A stretch of DNA of 64,000 bases. It comes from JABCPE02 sp963518845 (GTDB lineage: Bacteria > Bacteroidota > Bacteroidia > Flavobacteriales > Weeksellaceae). The translations under genes were made by a program, and so were the position numbers. The stretch is from contig CAUQKV010000008.1 in the NCBI GenBank assembly GCA_963518845.1, positions 1-64,000 on the forward strand, given 5' to 3'. This document shows positions 25,053-35,352 of this stretch, piece after piece; the stretch's first letter is position 1; every line of letters starts with the position of its first letter. Under the pieces are notes generated by a model that did not search any database, was not told the origin of the DNA, and saw nothing but the letters and a program-made list of their open reading frames with translations.

Positions 25053-25616
25053 ATGAATAAGTACATAAAATTAGTAATTGCAGGGCTAATGATAGCAGGA
25101 GGAATATTCCTAATGTTCAACAGACAAGTAGGCTGGGGGATAGTATGTGTAGTTCTATCAATAGTTCCTATTATATTGTTTTTTAAGAATGAATATATTC
25201 TTTTATCCCTATGGAAGATGAGAGATCAGAAACTGGATGAAGTTGCGAGACTGCTTTCTAATATTACAGATTATAAAACACAGCTGCACAGAAGCCAATA
25301 TGGATATTATCACTATATGTTGGGACTTACATATGCTGAAAATCCATTGAAAGCAGAAGGACTGATGAAAACAGCTCTTGAATATGGAATGAGCATGAAG
25401 CATGATAGAGCTTTAGCGAAGTTTAATTTGGCAATAGCGGCTCTCTCTAGAGGTAATAAAACAGATGCACAGAGATTGCTGAATGATGCTCAAAAACTAG
25501 ATACAGCAGGAATGCTTACAGAGCACATCAGAACGATGAAAGAGCAAATGAAAAAGCCAAACATGCAGAAACACATGCATAATCCTAATATGAGACACAG
25601 AGGTAAATTCTTCTAG
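25053..25616 (+). CDS. membrane protein with TPR-like domain
   Basis: A 187-residue protein with two N-terminal transmembrane segments (about 5-22 and 27-45) and a cytoplasmic helical part (about 70-165) with TPR spacing: YHYMLGLTYAE, ALAKFNLAIAALSRGN and AQRLLNDAQKL. The tail is rich in Met, His and Lys (KKPNMQKHMHNPNMRH) and ends RGKFF, the same five residues that end the LemA protein. TPR modules bind partner proteins; the partner is unknown. It has its own promoter region and a bidirectional terminator at 25639-25671. Confidence 0.7.
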   Translation: MNKYIKLVIAGLMIAGGIFLMFNRQVGWGIVCVVLSIVPIILFFKNEYILLSLWKMRDQKLDEVARLLSNITDYKTQLHRSQYGYYHYMLGLTYAENPLKAEGLMKTALEYGMSMKHDRALAKFNLAIAALSRGNKTDAQRLLNDAQKLDTAGMLTEHIRTMKEQMKKPNMQKHMHNPNMRHRGKFF

Positions 25617-25638
25617 TTTTGGGAATTGATAACAAATA

Positions 25639-25671
25639 AAAAATGGAGATTAGTAACTAATCTCCATTTTT
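25639..25671. terminator. bidirectional terminator
   Basis: AAAAATGGAGATTAG and CTAATCTCCATTTTT form a near-perfect hairpin with A and T tracts on opposite sides, between convergent genes. Confidence 0.85.
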
Positions 25672-26627
25672 CTTAATATATTTTTAATGTCAATGCTATG
25701 CAGGCAAGCCCAGTCGCCACGATAGCATTCTTTATTTCCAAAAACTGAACACGGTCGGCAGGAAAGGTCACTCACTTGGACAGTATCTTCCTCCCTTTGT
25801 CCATAGCCGAGAAAACCAGCATAAGGATGCGTCTGCCCCCAGACAGATATACAGCGAGTTCCTACTAGGCTGGCTAGGTGCATATTAGCCGAGTCCATAG
25901 AAATCATCAGTTCTAATTGTGAGATTTTTTCTAATTCTTGTTTTAAAGAAAGTTTCCCTGCGAGGGATTCTGAATTAGGGATTTGTTTTTCCCATTCATT
26001 GAGGATTTCTACTTCCTTTTTTCCGCCACCGAAGAAGAACAGCGGTTTTTCTTTGGCGATTTCCTTCGCTAATTCAAAAGATTTTTCCAACGGAAGCATT
26101 TTCCCAAAATGCTGTGCGAAAGGCGCAAAACCTACACCGTTTTTTATTCCTTCGTGAGGTCTGAGCTGATGTGAAAGCGTTAATGAAAATCCCATTTTTC
26201 TCAAAACATCGGCGTATCTTTCGGTGTTTTTTTTGAGTTGGGTTTTATTAAGGTTTTTGGTGTCAGTTAGTTGTTTTTTCTCTTTTCGCCCTTTGTCTAT
26301 TTTATGAATAGGAAGTCTTTTTAGCCAAAAGAAAAAATTGAGAATATTGGATCTGAGGACATTATGAAAATCTGCAACCATATCTGGCTGAAATTCAGAC
26401 AAGATTTCATTGGACAGTTTTTTTAGTCCCAAAAAACCTTCATATTCCTTTAAATCTACTCCTTTAAATTTGAGCCTTGGAATTCCATCAAATAAATCTT
26501 TGAAATTTTTTCTGGAAACCATCAAGATTTCTGTATCAGGATTTTCATCAAGAAACTCTTTGAGAACGGGCACCAGCATGGCGATGTCGCCAAATGCGGA
26601 AAAACGGTAAGCGAGTATTTTGGTCAC
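25650..26627 (-). CDS. glycosyltransferase family 9 (heptosyltransferase-like)
   Basis: A 325-residue GT-B type enzyme resembling ADP-heptose:LPS heptosyltransferases. Visible parts are the N-terminal YRFSAFGDIAMLVPVL, the start of the C-terminal domain GVGFAPFAQHFGKMLP near residue 167, the nucleotide-sugar motif SMDSANMHLASLVGT, and SVWGQTHPYAGF near residue 275. It probably adds a sugar to lipopolysaccharide or a related glycan at the inner face of the membrane; the exact donor is unknown. It overlaps the end of sufE by 4 bases. Confidence 0.88.
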   Translation of the reverse strand: MTKILAYRFSAFGDIAMLVPVLKEFLDENPDTEILMVSRKNFKDLFDGIPRLKFKGVDLKEYEGFLGLKKLSNEILSEFQPDMVADFHNVLRSNILNFFFWLKRLPIHKIDKGRKEKKQLTDTKNLNKTQLKKNTERYADVLRKMGFSLTLSHQLRPHEGIKNGVGFAPFAQHFGKMLPLEKSFELAKEIAKEKPLFFFGGGKKEVEILNEWEKQIPNSESLAGKLSLKQELEKISQLELMISMDSANMHLASLVGTRCISVWGQTHPYAGFLGYGQREEDTVQVSDLSCRPCSVFGNKECYRGDWACLHSIDIKNILRKMEISY

Positions 26628-27046
26628 GATTTTAGTTGATAAGCTACAGCGTAGAATTTTATTTGTTTTATCATTGAGGCAAGTCCATTTGCTCTGGAAG
26701 AAGAGAGGAATTCCTGCAGTCCGATTTTGGAAATAAAATCAAAATCAGCCGCTAGAATTTCTTCGGCAGTATGTCCGCTGTACACTCCCACTAAAAGAGA
26801 AATAATTCCTTTTGGCAAAATTCCGTCAGAATCAGCAAGGAAAAAAATCTTGCCATCGCGCAGTTCGGCATCCAGCCAAACCTGAGACTGACAGCCTTTT
26901 ATTAAAATATCTTCATTCTTTTTTTCCTCTGGAAGACCTTTTAGTTCTTTGCCCAAATCTATGATATACTCATACTTCTGCTCCCAGTCCGAGAGAAAGG
27001 CAAAATCATCTATTAGTTCCTGTTGTTTTTCCTTGATACTCATCAT
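26624..27046 (-). CDS. sufE: SufE family sulfur acceptor protein
   Basis: A 140-residue protein that accepts sulfur from the cysteine desulfurase SufS during Fe-S cluster assembly. The active-site Cys is in IKGCQSQVWLDAEL near residue 49, and GIISLLVGVYSGHTAEEI is the conserved core. The start is either the first or second of two adjacent ATG codons. The rest of the suf system is not in this window. A TATTTTTG box on the reverse strand (27057-27064) is only 10 bases upstream. Confidence 0.92.
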   Translation of the reverse strand: MMSIKEKQQELIDDFAFLSDWEQKYEYIIDLGKELKGLPEEKKNEDILIKGCQSQVWLDAELRDGKIFFLADSDGILPKGIISLLVGVYSGHTAEEILAADFDFISKIGLQEFLSSSRANGLASMIKQIKFYAVAYQLKS

Positions 27047-27056
27047 ACGATTTTTG

Positions 27057-27064
27057 CAAAAATA
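27057..27064 (-). promoter_or_regulatory. -7 box of sufE
   Basis: The reverse strand reads TATTTTTG, fitting TAnnTTTG, 10 bases before the sufE start codon. Confidence 0.4.
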
Positions 27065-27206
27065 AAAAATATAACAGATTTCAGGGCAGAAAATTTCTAA
27101 ACAACATTAAAAATTAAAACATGACATAAAGTCAGACAAAAAAAATGGTAAAATATTTGATATTGTTTGTTGAATAATTACTAATTTAGTAATATAATTT
27201 AAGATT

Positions 27207-29717
27207 ATGGAAAATAAGTTTTCGGAGGGAATGGACAGGGTGCTTCGCCATAGTAGACTAGAAGCAAATAGGCTGAAAAGCGAGTTTCTAAATACAGAAC
27301 ACTTTTTGCTGGGAATTATCGGCACGGAGAATTCTGCAAGAAATATTTTGGAGGCACTAAAAGCAGATTTGGTTCAAATTCGTAGAAAGATAGAAAATAT
27401 CAGCATCAATAATAATTTTAATTCAAATCCTGATAGAAGCATTATGCCTACTAAATTGGCAGAATATTCTTTGAAAAGAGCGGCTTTGGAGAGTAAGCAG
27501 TATCGTTCTGATGAGGTGAATACGATTCATCTTCTGCTGGGTATTTTATATAAAATAGATGACCCTACTACGCATATTTTGGAGGCGTATGATATTGATT
27601 ATGAAAGTGTAGCGGCTGAATATAGAGCAATGCTCAAAAACAGCGGACAGCTGCCAAAAGCTTCTTTTGATGATGAGGAAGAAGATGCTGAGGATGCTGC
27701 ATTTCCACAAACCAATAAACCAACTGGAAATATCGGAACAGGAAAAAGCAAAACGCCTACATTGGATAATTTTGGAAGGGATTTGACAACGATGGCTAAA
27801 GAAGGGAAATTAGACCCTGTGATTGGTCGTGAAAACGAAATCGAAAGGGTATCCCAGATTCTTAGCCGAAGAAAGAAAAACAATCCTCTGCTCATCGGTG
27901 AGCCAGGGGTGGGGAAGTCGGCAATCGCGGAAGGGCTAGCGCTGAGAATTCACCAGAAAAAAGTTTCGAGAGTTCTTTATAACAAACGAGTGGTAACGCT
28001 TGATTTGGCGAGTTTGGTTGCAGGAACTAAATATCGTGGGCAGTTTGAAGAGCGAATGAAAGCCATAATGACCGAGCTGGAAAAAAACAGAGATGTCATT
28101 TTATTTATAGATGAATTGCACACCATAGTAGGGGCGGGAAGCTCCACAGGAAGTTTGGATGCTTCTAATATTTTCAAACCTGCTTTGGCACGAGGAGAAA
28201 TTCAGTGCATTGGGGCAACGACTTTGGATGAATACCGCCAGTATATAGAGAAAGATGGAGCGCTGGAGCGTCGTTTCCAAAAAGTAATGGTAGAACCTAC
28301 CAGCGTGGAAGAGACTATTCAGATATTAAACCAAGTAAAAGAAAAATACGAAGAGCATCATAATGTGACTTATACTGATGAGGCGATCAGAGCCTGTGTA
28401 AACCTTACTACAAGGTATATTACAGATAGATTCCTTCCTGATAAAGCCCTCGATGCGATGGATGAGGCGGGCTCTCGTGTTTATATCAAAAATATGAAAG
28501 TTCCTACTGCAATTACCTCGTATGAACAGCAAATAGAGGAAGTTAAGGAACTTAAACAAAAAGCTGTGAAAGCCCAAGACTATTTAGAAGCAAGAAAATA
28601 CAAAGAAGAGGAAGAGCGCCTGATGATAGAGTTGAATATTGCACAGCAGGAATGGGATAACGAAATCAAGGAGCGAAAACAAATCGTTACAGAAGAAAAT
28701 GTAGCCGAGGTGGTTTCTATGATGAGTGGTGTTCCTGTGACTAAAGTGGGCAAAAACGAACTGGACAAATTGGCACAAATGGACAATGTGCTCAATGGAA
28801 AAGTTATCGGGCAGGAAGAAGCCGTAAAAAAAGTTGTTCGTGCTATCCAAAGAAACAGAGCAGGTCTGAAAGACCCTAAAAAACCAATAGGAACATTTAT
28901 TTTCTTGGGAAGCACAGGGGTAGGAAAAACCGAACTTGCAAAAGTGATGGCTCGTGAGTTGTTTGATTCTGATGATGCCCTTATCCGAATAGATATGAGC
29001 GAATATATGGAGAAATTTGCGGTATCTAGGCTGGTAGGTGCGCCTCCAGGGTATGTAGGCTATGAAGAAGGCGGACAGCTTACAGAAGCGGTAAGAAGAA
29101 AGCCTTATGCTGTGGTTCTTTTGGATGAAATAGAAAAAGCGCACCCAGATGTATTCAATATTTTATTACAAATTTTGGATGAAGGTTTCGTGACGGATTC
29201 TTTGGGTAGAAAAGTAGATTTCCGAAATACAGTCATTATCTTGACTTCTAATATTGGTTCAAGAGACTTGAAGGATTTCGGAGATGGAGTAGGTTTTGGA
29301 ACAGCTGCGAAAAAATCCACTTCTGATGCCAGAGCAAGAAGCACGATAGAAAACGCTCTGAAAAGAGCCTTTGCACCAGAATTTCTTAATAGAATAGATG
29401 ATATTATTTTCTTTAATGCTTTACAAAAAGAAGATATCCATAGAATAATAGATTTGGAACTTGGCAAACTATATTCTCGTTTAGAAAAACTCAACTATAA
29501 AGTGGAGCTGACAGATGAGGCCAAAGAATTCATCGTAGAGAAAGGCTGGGATAAAGATTTCGGAGCGAGACCACTGAAAAGAGCTATCCAAAAATACATA
29601 GAGGATATCCTTGCCGAGATGCTGGTGAACAAAGAAATGCAGGAAGGAGATACGGTGATTTTGGAGGTGAATGAAAATAAAGACTCCCTCATCGGAAGAG
29701 TAAAATCAAAAATATAG
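27207..29717 (+). CDS. clpC: ClpC-type AAA+ protease/chaperone ATPase
   Basis: An 836-residue class I Clp ATPase that unfolds proteins for ClpP. Order of parts: Clp N-domain repeats (about 1-145), an acidic linker (about 151-166), AAA1 with GEPGVGKSAIAEGL near residue 231, a UVR-like middle helix (KAQDYLEARKYKEEEERL near 455), and AAA2 with GSTGVGKTELAK near 573 and the Arg-finger region. Length and the UVR element favour ClpC over ClpA or ClpB. No mcsA/mcsB or ctsR is adjacent, so regulation differs from the Firmicutes model. A strong bidirectional terminator follows. Confidence 0.95.
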   Translation: MENKFSEGMDRVLRHSRLEANRLKSEFLNTEHFLLGIIGTENSARNILEALKADLVQIRRKIENISINNNFNSNPDRSIMPTKLAEYSLKRAALESKQYRSDEVNTIHLLLGILYKIDDPTTHILEAYDIDYESVAAEYRAMLKNSGQLPKASFDDEEEDAEDAAFPQTNKPTGNIGTGKSKTPTLDNFGRDLTTMAKEGKLDPVIGRENEIERVSQILSRRKKNNPLLIGEPGVGKSAIAEGLALRIHQKKVSRVLYNKRVVTLDLASLVAGTKYRGQFEERMKAIMTELEKNRDVILFIDELHTIVGAGSSTGSLDASNIFKPALARGEIQCIGATTLDEYRQYIEKDGALERRFQKVMVEPTSVEETIQILNQVKEKYEEHHNVTYTDEAIRACVNLTTRYITDRFLPDKALDAMDEAGSRVYIKNMKVPTAITSYEQQIEEVKELKQKAVKAQDYLEARKYKEEEERLMIELNIAQQEWDNEIKERKQIVTEENVAEVVSMMSGVPVTKVGKNELDKLAQMDNVLNGKVIGQEEAVKKVVRAIQRNRAGLKDPKKPIGTFIFLGSTGVGKTELAKVMARELFDSDDALIRIDMSEYMEKFAVSRLVGAPPGYVGYEEGGQLTEAVRRKPYAVVLLDEIEKAHPDVFNILLQILDEGFVTDSLGRKVDFRNTVIILTSNIGSRDLKDFGDGVGFGTAAKKSTSDARARSTIENALKRAFAPEFLNRIDDIIFFNALQKEDIHRIIDLELGKLYSRLEKLNYKVELTDEAKEFIVEKGWDKDFGARPLKRAIQKYIEDILAEMLVNKEMQEGDTVILEVNENKDSLIGRVKSKI

Positions 29718-29731
29718 TTTAAAACAAAAAT

Positions 29732-29763
29732 AAAAAAGACACCATTTTCGGTGTCTTTTTTTT
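29732..29763. terminator. bidirectional terminator between clpC and the TonB receptor
   Basis: GACACC and GGTGTC pair around a 6-base loop, extended by A6 on the left and T8 on the right. Confidence 0.9.
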
Positions 29764-29774
29764 ATTGATGAGGT

Positions 29775-31856
29775 TTAAAAATTAACAGCGCTTCCTCCGC
29801 TATTCTCTAATTTTTTATCAATTTCATTATTTTTTCCTTTGGAGAAATCATAAGCAACTCCAAAAACGAGCATGTTCTTATTGTTCTGAATTTTAGTGTG
29901 ATTTGTGAATTCAACTAAACTTTTACTATAACTTTTTGACTTGTATTCAGAAGGGACACCTATCCAATACATTCCCGATGTGAAAGTCCAGCCATTCTTT
30001 TTGTATTGTAAAAACAAATGGTTCTGATTTTCATTAGTGTACAAAAACGCACCATCCAGCGAAAACACAGGAACATTAAACTGATATTGAAGCGTGAAAT
30101 TTTTGTACTGAGAAACCAGCGTAAGTCTGTTGCTTAGGTACGAATTCTTAATTTCTATATCTTTTATTCTGATTTTTTCCCAAATAGGAGCCAGCTGAGT
30201 GGTTATTCTCAGGTAATTATTTCCAAAAGGTTTGATAACACCTATAAACTGGGCGCCTCCTTTGGTATAGTTATCAGCATTTTCATAGCTTAGGACATAT
30301 CGGTTTGCAGGGTGGTCAAATGAGTAATACTCTGTAATTGCGCTTTTAGTGTTATTATAAAAAGCAATGATATTAAAGTCAAAATACTTATTGTTGAATG
30401 AGTATTTCAGTTGGTTTTTCCAAAGGTATTCTGGTTTTAGGTATGGATTTCCCTGCTTTACTATGTTGGGAACGAGCTGCACGATATTGCTGCTCAGCTG
30501 AGAACCGCTGGGAGTGGAGGGTTTATAAGAGCTTATCAATTGTAACGACTGGCTTTTTGATAATTGATATCCTAAAATCAGATTGGGAGTGAAAGACCAT
30601 TCGTTTGTTCTTTCGTATTGGGATTTATTATTGATATTGGTAAGCCCAGCTCCTAGACGATACATCAGATTTTTCTTTTTTCCAGAAAATTCGGTGTAGA
30701 AATATTGCTCGAAATAATTTACTTGATATTCAGAATGTCCTGCAAGGTTGGTCAAGTTATTAGAAATATTCTCATTGCTAAATCTATACCCAGAGTTTAA
30801 CTTACCTATCTTAAACTTATGAATATGAGCAAGTTCTACAACGGAGTTAAATTGCCTATTGCTGAGGTTCATGTCGTTTTCAAAGACACTCGTACCAGTG
30901 TTTGTTACCCATTCTTTGGCCAATTTGGATTTTTGGGTTCGGAAAAAAGAACCGATTACATTTACGACCAATTCATCTTTTTTACCAATATTTTTATTAA
31001 AGTAAAGGTCTAAAACAGGATTGATATATTTCTCATTATCAGAATTTATGGTCGAGTTTTGTGTAGTGACTACTCCTTGGATAAATTCACTTTCTCCATT
31101 TGCTCTCGAAAAATAATGGTTCATATTCAAGTTTAATTTAGCTTGAAATGTATAGCTGTTTTCCTTTGAATTTGAATATGTTGCAGAAATTTCTTGGATT
31201 GTGTATCCGAAATGATCCGTTTGAAATTCATCAGAACGATATTTTTGACCATTCAAAAGATATTCGTAAGTGCTGTGATAGTTTCGGTTATCATAGTCTC
31301 TAAAACCCAGATTGTAATCCAGCCCAAAAGTATTTCTGCCTCTCGTGTAGGTGAAATACGCAGAACCATTCACAAACCCAGTAAGAGTGGCATTTTGTAC
31401 GCTGGCTCCTCCTGTGTAGCCGTTTTCTGGATTTCTTGTAATTACATTAACCACCAAATCTGCTTTGTTTGTCCATCTTGTAGGCGGAACATCATAATAA
31501 TCGATTCTGACAACAGCTTCAGGTTTTATCCCTTGAAGCTGTAGATTGGTAGATTCTCTTCCATTGATAAGGATCAGGATTTTCCCGCCGCGGATACTGC
31601 TCACATTATTAGAAACAGGGTCTAATTGTAGCTGAGGAACACTCACCACCAAGTCTTTTGCGTATCGTGCAGACTCTATTGCTTTTTCATCAAAAGAATA
31701 AGAAACATGGTCAGAAAATACTTTTCTTCTCTGAGATTTTATGATAACTTCTTGGATTTCTTTGACATTAGAAATGCTGTCTTTTGCTGTGTTTTCTTGA
31801 CAAAAACCTTGCAAAGATGCAAGGAAAGCCAGGGCGTGAAGTGTTCTCTTGTTCAT
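29775..31856 (-). CDS. TonB-dependent outer-membrane receptor
   Basis: A 693-residue protein with a signal peptide (first about 19 residues, ending GFCQ), a plug domain (about 35-140) and a large beta-barrel. The plug shows ILILINGRESTNLQLQGI and the strand VRIDYYDVPPTRW that match the Bacteroidota outer-membrane receptor pattern. The start lacks the N-terminal carboxypeptidase-like extension found in SusC. No SusD partner is adjacent, so siderophore, metal or peptide uptake is as likely as glycan uptake. It starts 5 bases after the broken metalloprotease gene and may have been co-expressed with it. Confidence 0.85.
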   Translation of the reverse strand: MNKRTLHALAFLASLQGFCQENTAKDSISNVKEIQEVIIKSQRRKVFSDHVSYSFDEKAIESARYAKDLVVSVPQLQLDPVSNNVSSIRGGKILILINGRESTNLQLQGIKPEAVVRIDYYDVPPTRWTNKADLVVNVITRNPENGYTGGASVQNATLTGFVNGSAYFTYTRGRNTFGLDYNLGFRDYDNRNYHSTYEYLLNGQKYRSDEFQTDHFGYTIQEISATYSNSKENSYTFQAKLNLNMNHYFSRANGESEFIQGVVTTQNSTINSDNEKYINPVLDLYFNKNIGKKDELVVNVIGSFFRTQKSKLAKEWVTNTGTSVFENDMNLSNRQFNSVVELAHIHKFKIGKLNSGYRFSNENISNNLTNLAGHSEYQVNYFEQYFYTEFSGKKKNLMYRLGAGLTNINNKSQYERTNEWSFTPNLILGYQLSKSQSLQLISSYKPSTPSGSQLSSNIVQLVPNIVKQGNPYLKPEYLWKNQLKYSFNNKYFDFNIIAFYNNTKSAITEYYSFDHPANRYVLSYENADNYTKGGAQFIGVIKPFGNNYLRITTQLAPIWEKIRIKDIEIKNSYLSNRLTLVSQYKNFTLQYQFNVPVFSLDGAFLYTNENQNHLFLQYKKNGWTFTSGMYWIGVPSEYKSKSYSKSLVEFTNHTKIQNNKNMLVFGVAYDFSKGKNNEIDKKLENSGGSAVNF

Positions 31857-31861
31857 GGGTT

Positions 31862-34424
31862 TTATTTTTTAATTAGTTTGAGTTTTCTGGTATAGATTTC
31901 ACCTTTGACAAATATAACATAAACTCCGGTTTTCAACTCAGAAATGTTGTAAATTTTTTGTTCAGGGAATATTTTAATAAGTCTTCCCGAAGCATCAAAA
32001 ACTCTTACTTCCTGAATGTGATAAAAACCTTGCAGATAAAACACATCAGCGACAGGATTAGGATAAAGAAGCTCTGGTTTAGATTCTTTTTCAGGGGTGT
32101 TTTTTAGTTTTATGGTAATTTTCTGCGTGTGGGTTGTTTCATTTCCACAGCTGTCTTTTGCAGTCCATTTGTAAATGATTTTAGAAATCTTTTCGTTTGT
32201 TTTTTCTTCGCTTTGAGATGAGGTTACTGTTGCTGTTCCACAGTTATCAGTGGCAGTGAGCGTCATCTGTGCAGGAACGGTATCACCTTCCTCTATTGTG
32301 ATGTTTTGTGGAAGTGGCTGGGTGAAAACAGGCGCTGTATTATCTACTACTTTTATCAGCTGTGTATGTGTAAGAGATTGATTACAATCATCTGTAACGG
32401 TGAAGATTCTTTTGATAATGTGTTTGCTGGAACAGCTTCCGTTTGTTTTTTCTTCTTTATAGGTGATTTTAGGATTACAACCTCCTTTCACGGTAGGCAT
32501 AGTGACCGCAGGGATAGTATCTTCACAAGAAAGCGTAATATCCTTTGGTACAGAAGTAAAAGATAAAGAAGCAGGAAGAGTTTCGTTTTTCTCAATGATG
32601 AAGCCGCCGCCATTTTTTGGATTGTAATTTGTCAAAGCAAAAGCTAATCCATCGATGACCTCTATTTTGATAATTCCAGCAGGAATGGAGATGGCTGTAT
32701 TTCCAAAATTTATGTTTCCAATGTTGATATTGGGTAGTGTGACTTCATAGCTTCCGTTGTTGTCAATATTATTAGCCAAAGTGTGTTTATATGTTTTTCC
32801 AAAATCATCAGAAAGAAGGACTCTCACTTTTGTGTTTTTAAAAATATCATTATCCACTTGCCAAGTAAGAGTAAGTTTTTCGCCTCCTTTGTATTTGTTT
32901 TTCATGGTATTGGTTAAAAACAAAAGGAAGTCCTTCTTTTACGGTTACTTTGGTTTCTACAAGGTCATATTGAGTGATATAGTCTGAAGAGAGCTGAGGC
33001 TGTGCATCGTTCACTCCTAACCAAAAAGTAAAAGTGCCAGTTTTCTGTGTGGGAATCCAGCTGTTAGCAACCTCATTCCCAGTTTGTTCGCTGTATTTTT
33101 TTTTGAAGCTGACAGGATTGGTCGTTGTAGGTTTATATACTGTATATTGGGCAATAGATTCTTTATCGCCAAGGCGAACATCTCTTTGATTGGCTGTATA
33201 TAGAAGCTCGGAACTGTCAGGGTCTGTCGCAGGAATATAGAATTGGAAAAAAGAGTTTTCAGGGATAGTGTAGTGATTTTTGATTTGATTACCATCAATC
33301 TGTGGCGGTGCGCTATTGAAAGGTATTCCCAGAGGAATGTTAGGGAAAGATTTGTCACCTGCGACTTGAGTGCGCTGAGAATCTGTGTAGTAAGGAACAG
33401 AGGCTAATCGCTCACGGATGCGATGGATACTTGACAAAGAGAAGAAATCTCTAGGGCTGCCATAAGACATTACGGATTGTCCTCGGAAATGCTCAGTTTT
33501 TTCACTAGCATAATCAAACGAAGGACTGCTGAATGTATGTCTTCCACCGAATAAATGTCCTATCTCGTGAGCAATCACATTATTCGTAGGGCGGGCTAAT
33601 GCAGCGCCTTTATGGTTTTCATAAACGGCATACATGTAAGCGAGGCCTCGGATTCCTTTGGAGGAAGTATGAGAAATAACAATCCCCGTTTCATAATTCT
33701 TTTCACCAATAAGATTGTTAATAAGCTGAGTAGAGTTGTTTATGATGTATGATGCGTTTTGGGAGCTAGAAAAAACTCTTCACTTGCGTTTTTGGCGATA
33801 AGTTTTTCATTATTGATTATTTCAAATCGCACGCCTATATCTCGCATATAGATTTCATTAAGGAAAATTTCTATATCCGCCCAAAAAGTTTTTACTTTTT
33901 CTATATCATTATTAAAAAACCAGCTACTAAATACATTATGGGTAATAGGCATCGCTAGTCGATAAACTCTAAGCACATTAGTATTTGCTATTTTAGGAGC
34001 ATTATTGCCATCTTCTAAAATGCTTAATTCAGTATTTTCTGGATGAGTATGAAAAGGGTCTTCCACGCTGCACGCTTCGTTTTCTTCATTTTTAGTAAAA
34101 ATGATATTATTCCCTTTTGAGCTAATATTATAAGGAAGAGTCGTTATGGGTGTAACTTTCTGAAACTGAGTTTTTACCAATGGCCAGGCTGGCTACAAGG
34201 GTATTTTGGTAATAACCAACAAAACTTTGGATGCCGTCTTTTTTCAAAGAACTATTTCTTGGATACCATTTCAAAGGTATGCTGTTTTCTTTGGGAATGG
34301 GCACACTCCATTCTGAAAAATTAGGTTGAGAAAAAATCTTTTTAACCTCAGATACCTTTAAATTTTGTCCCGAAATAAAAACTAAAAAACACAGAAATAC
34401 GGAAATGAATAATTTTTTTATCAT
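31862..34424 (-). pseudogene. T9SS-sorted reprolysin-like metalloprotease, three frameshifts
   Basis: Four consecutive reverse-strand frames form one protein of about 850 residues. Frame breaks lie near 34163-34167 (A5 tract, one base too many), 33770-33775 (T6 in the gene's sense, one T too few) and 32914-32918 (T5, one base too many). Order: signal peptide (ending FISGQ), propeptide-like region, metallopeptidase with zinc motif HEIGHLFGGRHT (M12B-like), a beta-sandwich module starting KGGEKLTLTWQVDN, two HYR-like modules with paired Cys, and a C-terminal type IX sorting domain (ELLYPNPVADVF to RKLKLIKK). Each break lies in a homopolymer, so decay, phase variation or base-call error remain possible. 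A TAACTTTG box is at 34456-34463 (reverse). Confidence 0.85.
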
Positions 34425-34573
34425 ATGGATATAACTTTATTTTGATTGCATTATACAAAGTTAAGTCAATCTAACAAAATGATAAAGTTATTTTCAAGAT
34501 TAAAAATATAAATTTAATTATCCGTGTTTTATTTTTTGATTAAAAGTGGTTGATTTATAATATTTAATGTAAT

Positions 34574-35311
34574 TTAATTCAACCAGTTTTTAAAATCTTT
34601 CACTCGCTCTCGACTGATGCTGATTTCTTCCGTTGGCTGGAAGCGGAGTTCCACTTTATAATGTGGCGAAGTGTGGATATTCTTGATGTAGTCGATATTA
34701 ATAATAAACTGCCTATTTGCGCGGAAAAACGATGAAGAATCCAAGACACTTTCCAGCTCTTCTAAATTGAAATCCGTAGGGAAAGCTCTTTCAGAGGTCT
34801 GAGCGTAGACAATTTTGTTTTCGGTGTAGAAGCAGGAGATTTCTTCCACAGGGATTATCTTTAAATTATACCCGATTTTTACCAAAACTCGTTTTAAAGA
34901 AGGTTTTTCTTTTTGGATAAGTTCCTTGAAATTCAGATTGTTATAAAACTGCTCCTTTGGAATGAAATTTTTAAATTTATCAATTGCTTTAGTTAAATCT
35001 TCTAAAGCAATGGGTTTCAATAAGTAATCAATAGAATTAAGCTTAAAAGCCCGCAGCGTATATTGGTCAAAAGCAGTGGTGTAAATGATAAAACTCTGGG
35101 TAGGAACCTGCTCAAAAATATCAAAAGAAAGCCCGTCGCCAAGGACGATATCAGAAAAAATAAGCTGTGGATGCTCATGCGTTTTGAACCATTCTACACC
35201 TTCCTCCACCGAGTGAATGACCGCTGCGATTTCTAAATCAGGAAACTGCGAAAGCATTCTCTGGAGCTGTCTCGCCGCTGGTTTTTCATCTTCTATAATG
35301 ATGACTTTCAT
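34574..35311 (-). CDS. LytTR-family response regulator
   Basis: A 245-residue two-component regulator. The receiver domain (1-125) has the acidic pocket EDE at 7-9, the phosphoacceptor Asp54 (IFSDIVLGDG) and the conserved Lys in YLLKPI. The LytTR DNA-binding domain (about 140-245) includes FYTENKIVYAQTSE and SSFFRANRQFIINIDYI. It is paired with the histidine kinase encoded 96 bases upstream on the same strand. The gap between them holds two 18-bp palindromic units 21 bases apart, matching the direct-repeat spacing that LytTR dimers bind, so autoregulation is likely. Confidence 0.93.
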   Translation of the reverse strand: MKVIIIEDEKPAARQLQRMLSQFPDLEIAAVIHSVEEGVEWFKTHEHPQLIFSDIVLGDGLSFDIFEQVPTQSFIIYTTAFDQYTLRAFKLNSIDYLLKPIALEDLTKAIDKFKNFIPKEQFYNNLNFKELIQKEKPSLKRVLVKIGYNLKIIPVEEISCFYTENKIVYAQTSERAFPTDFNLEELESVLDSSSFFRANRQFIINIDYIKNIHTSPHYKVELRFQPTEEISISRERVKDFKNWLN

Positions 35312-35352
35312 GTTTTAGTTTTTTAAAATTAATTTTATGCTTATAGATTTAA

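Noticed and set aside
28584..29144. 186-residue antisense ORF inside clpC
   Set aside because: Shadow frame of a strongly conserved gene; no start context, no family features.
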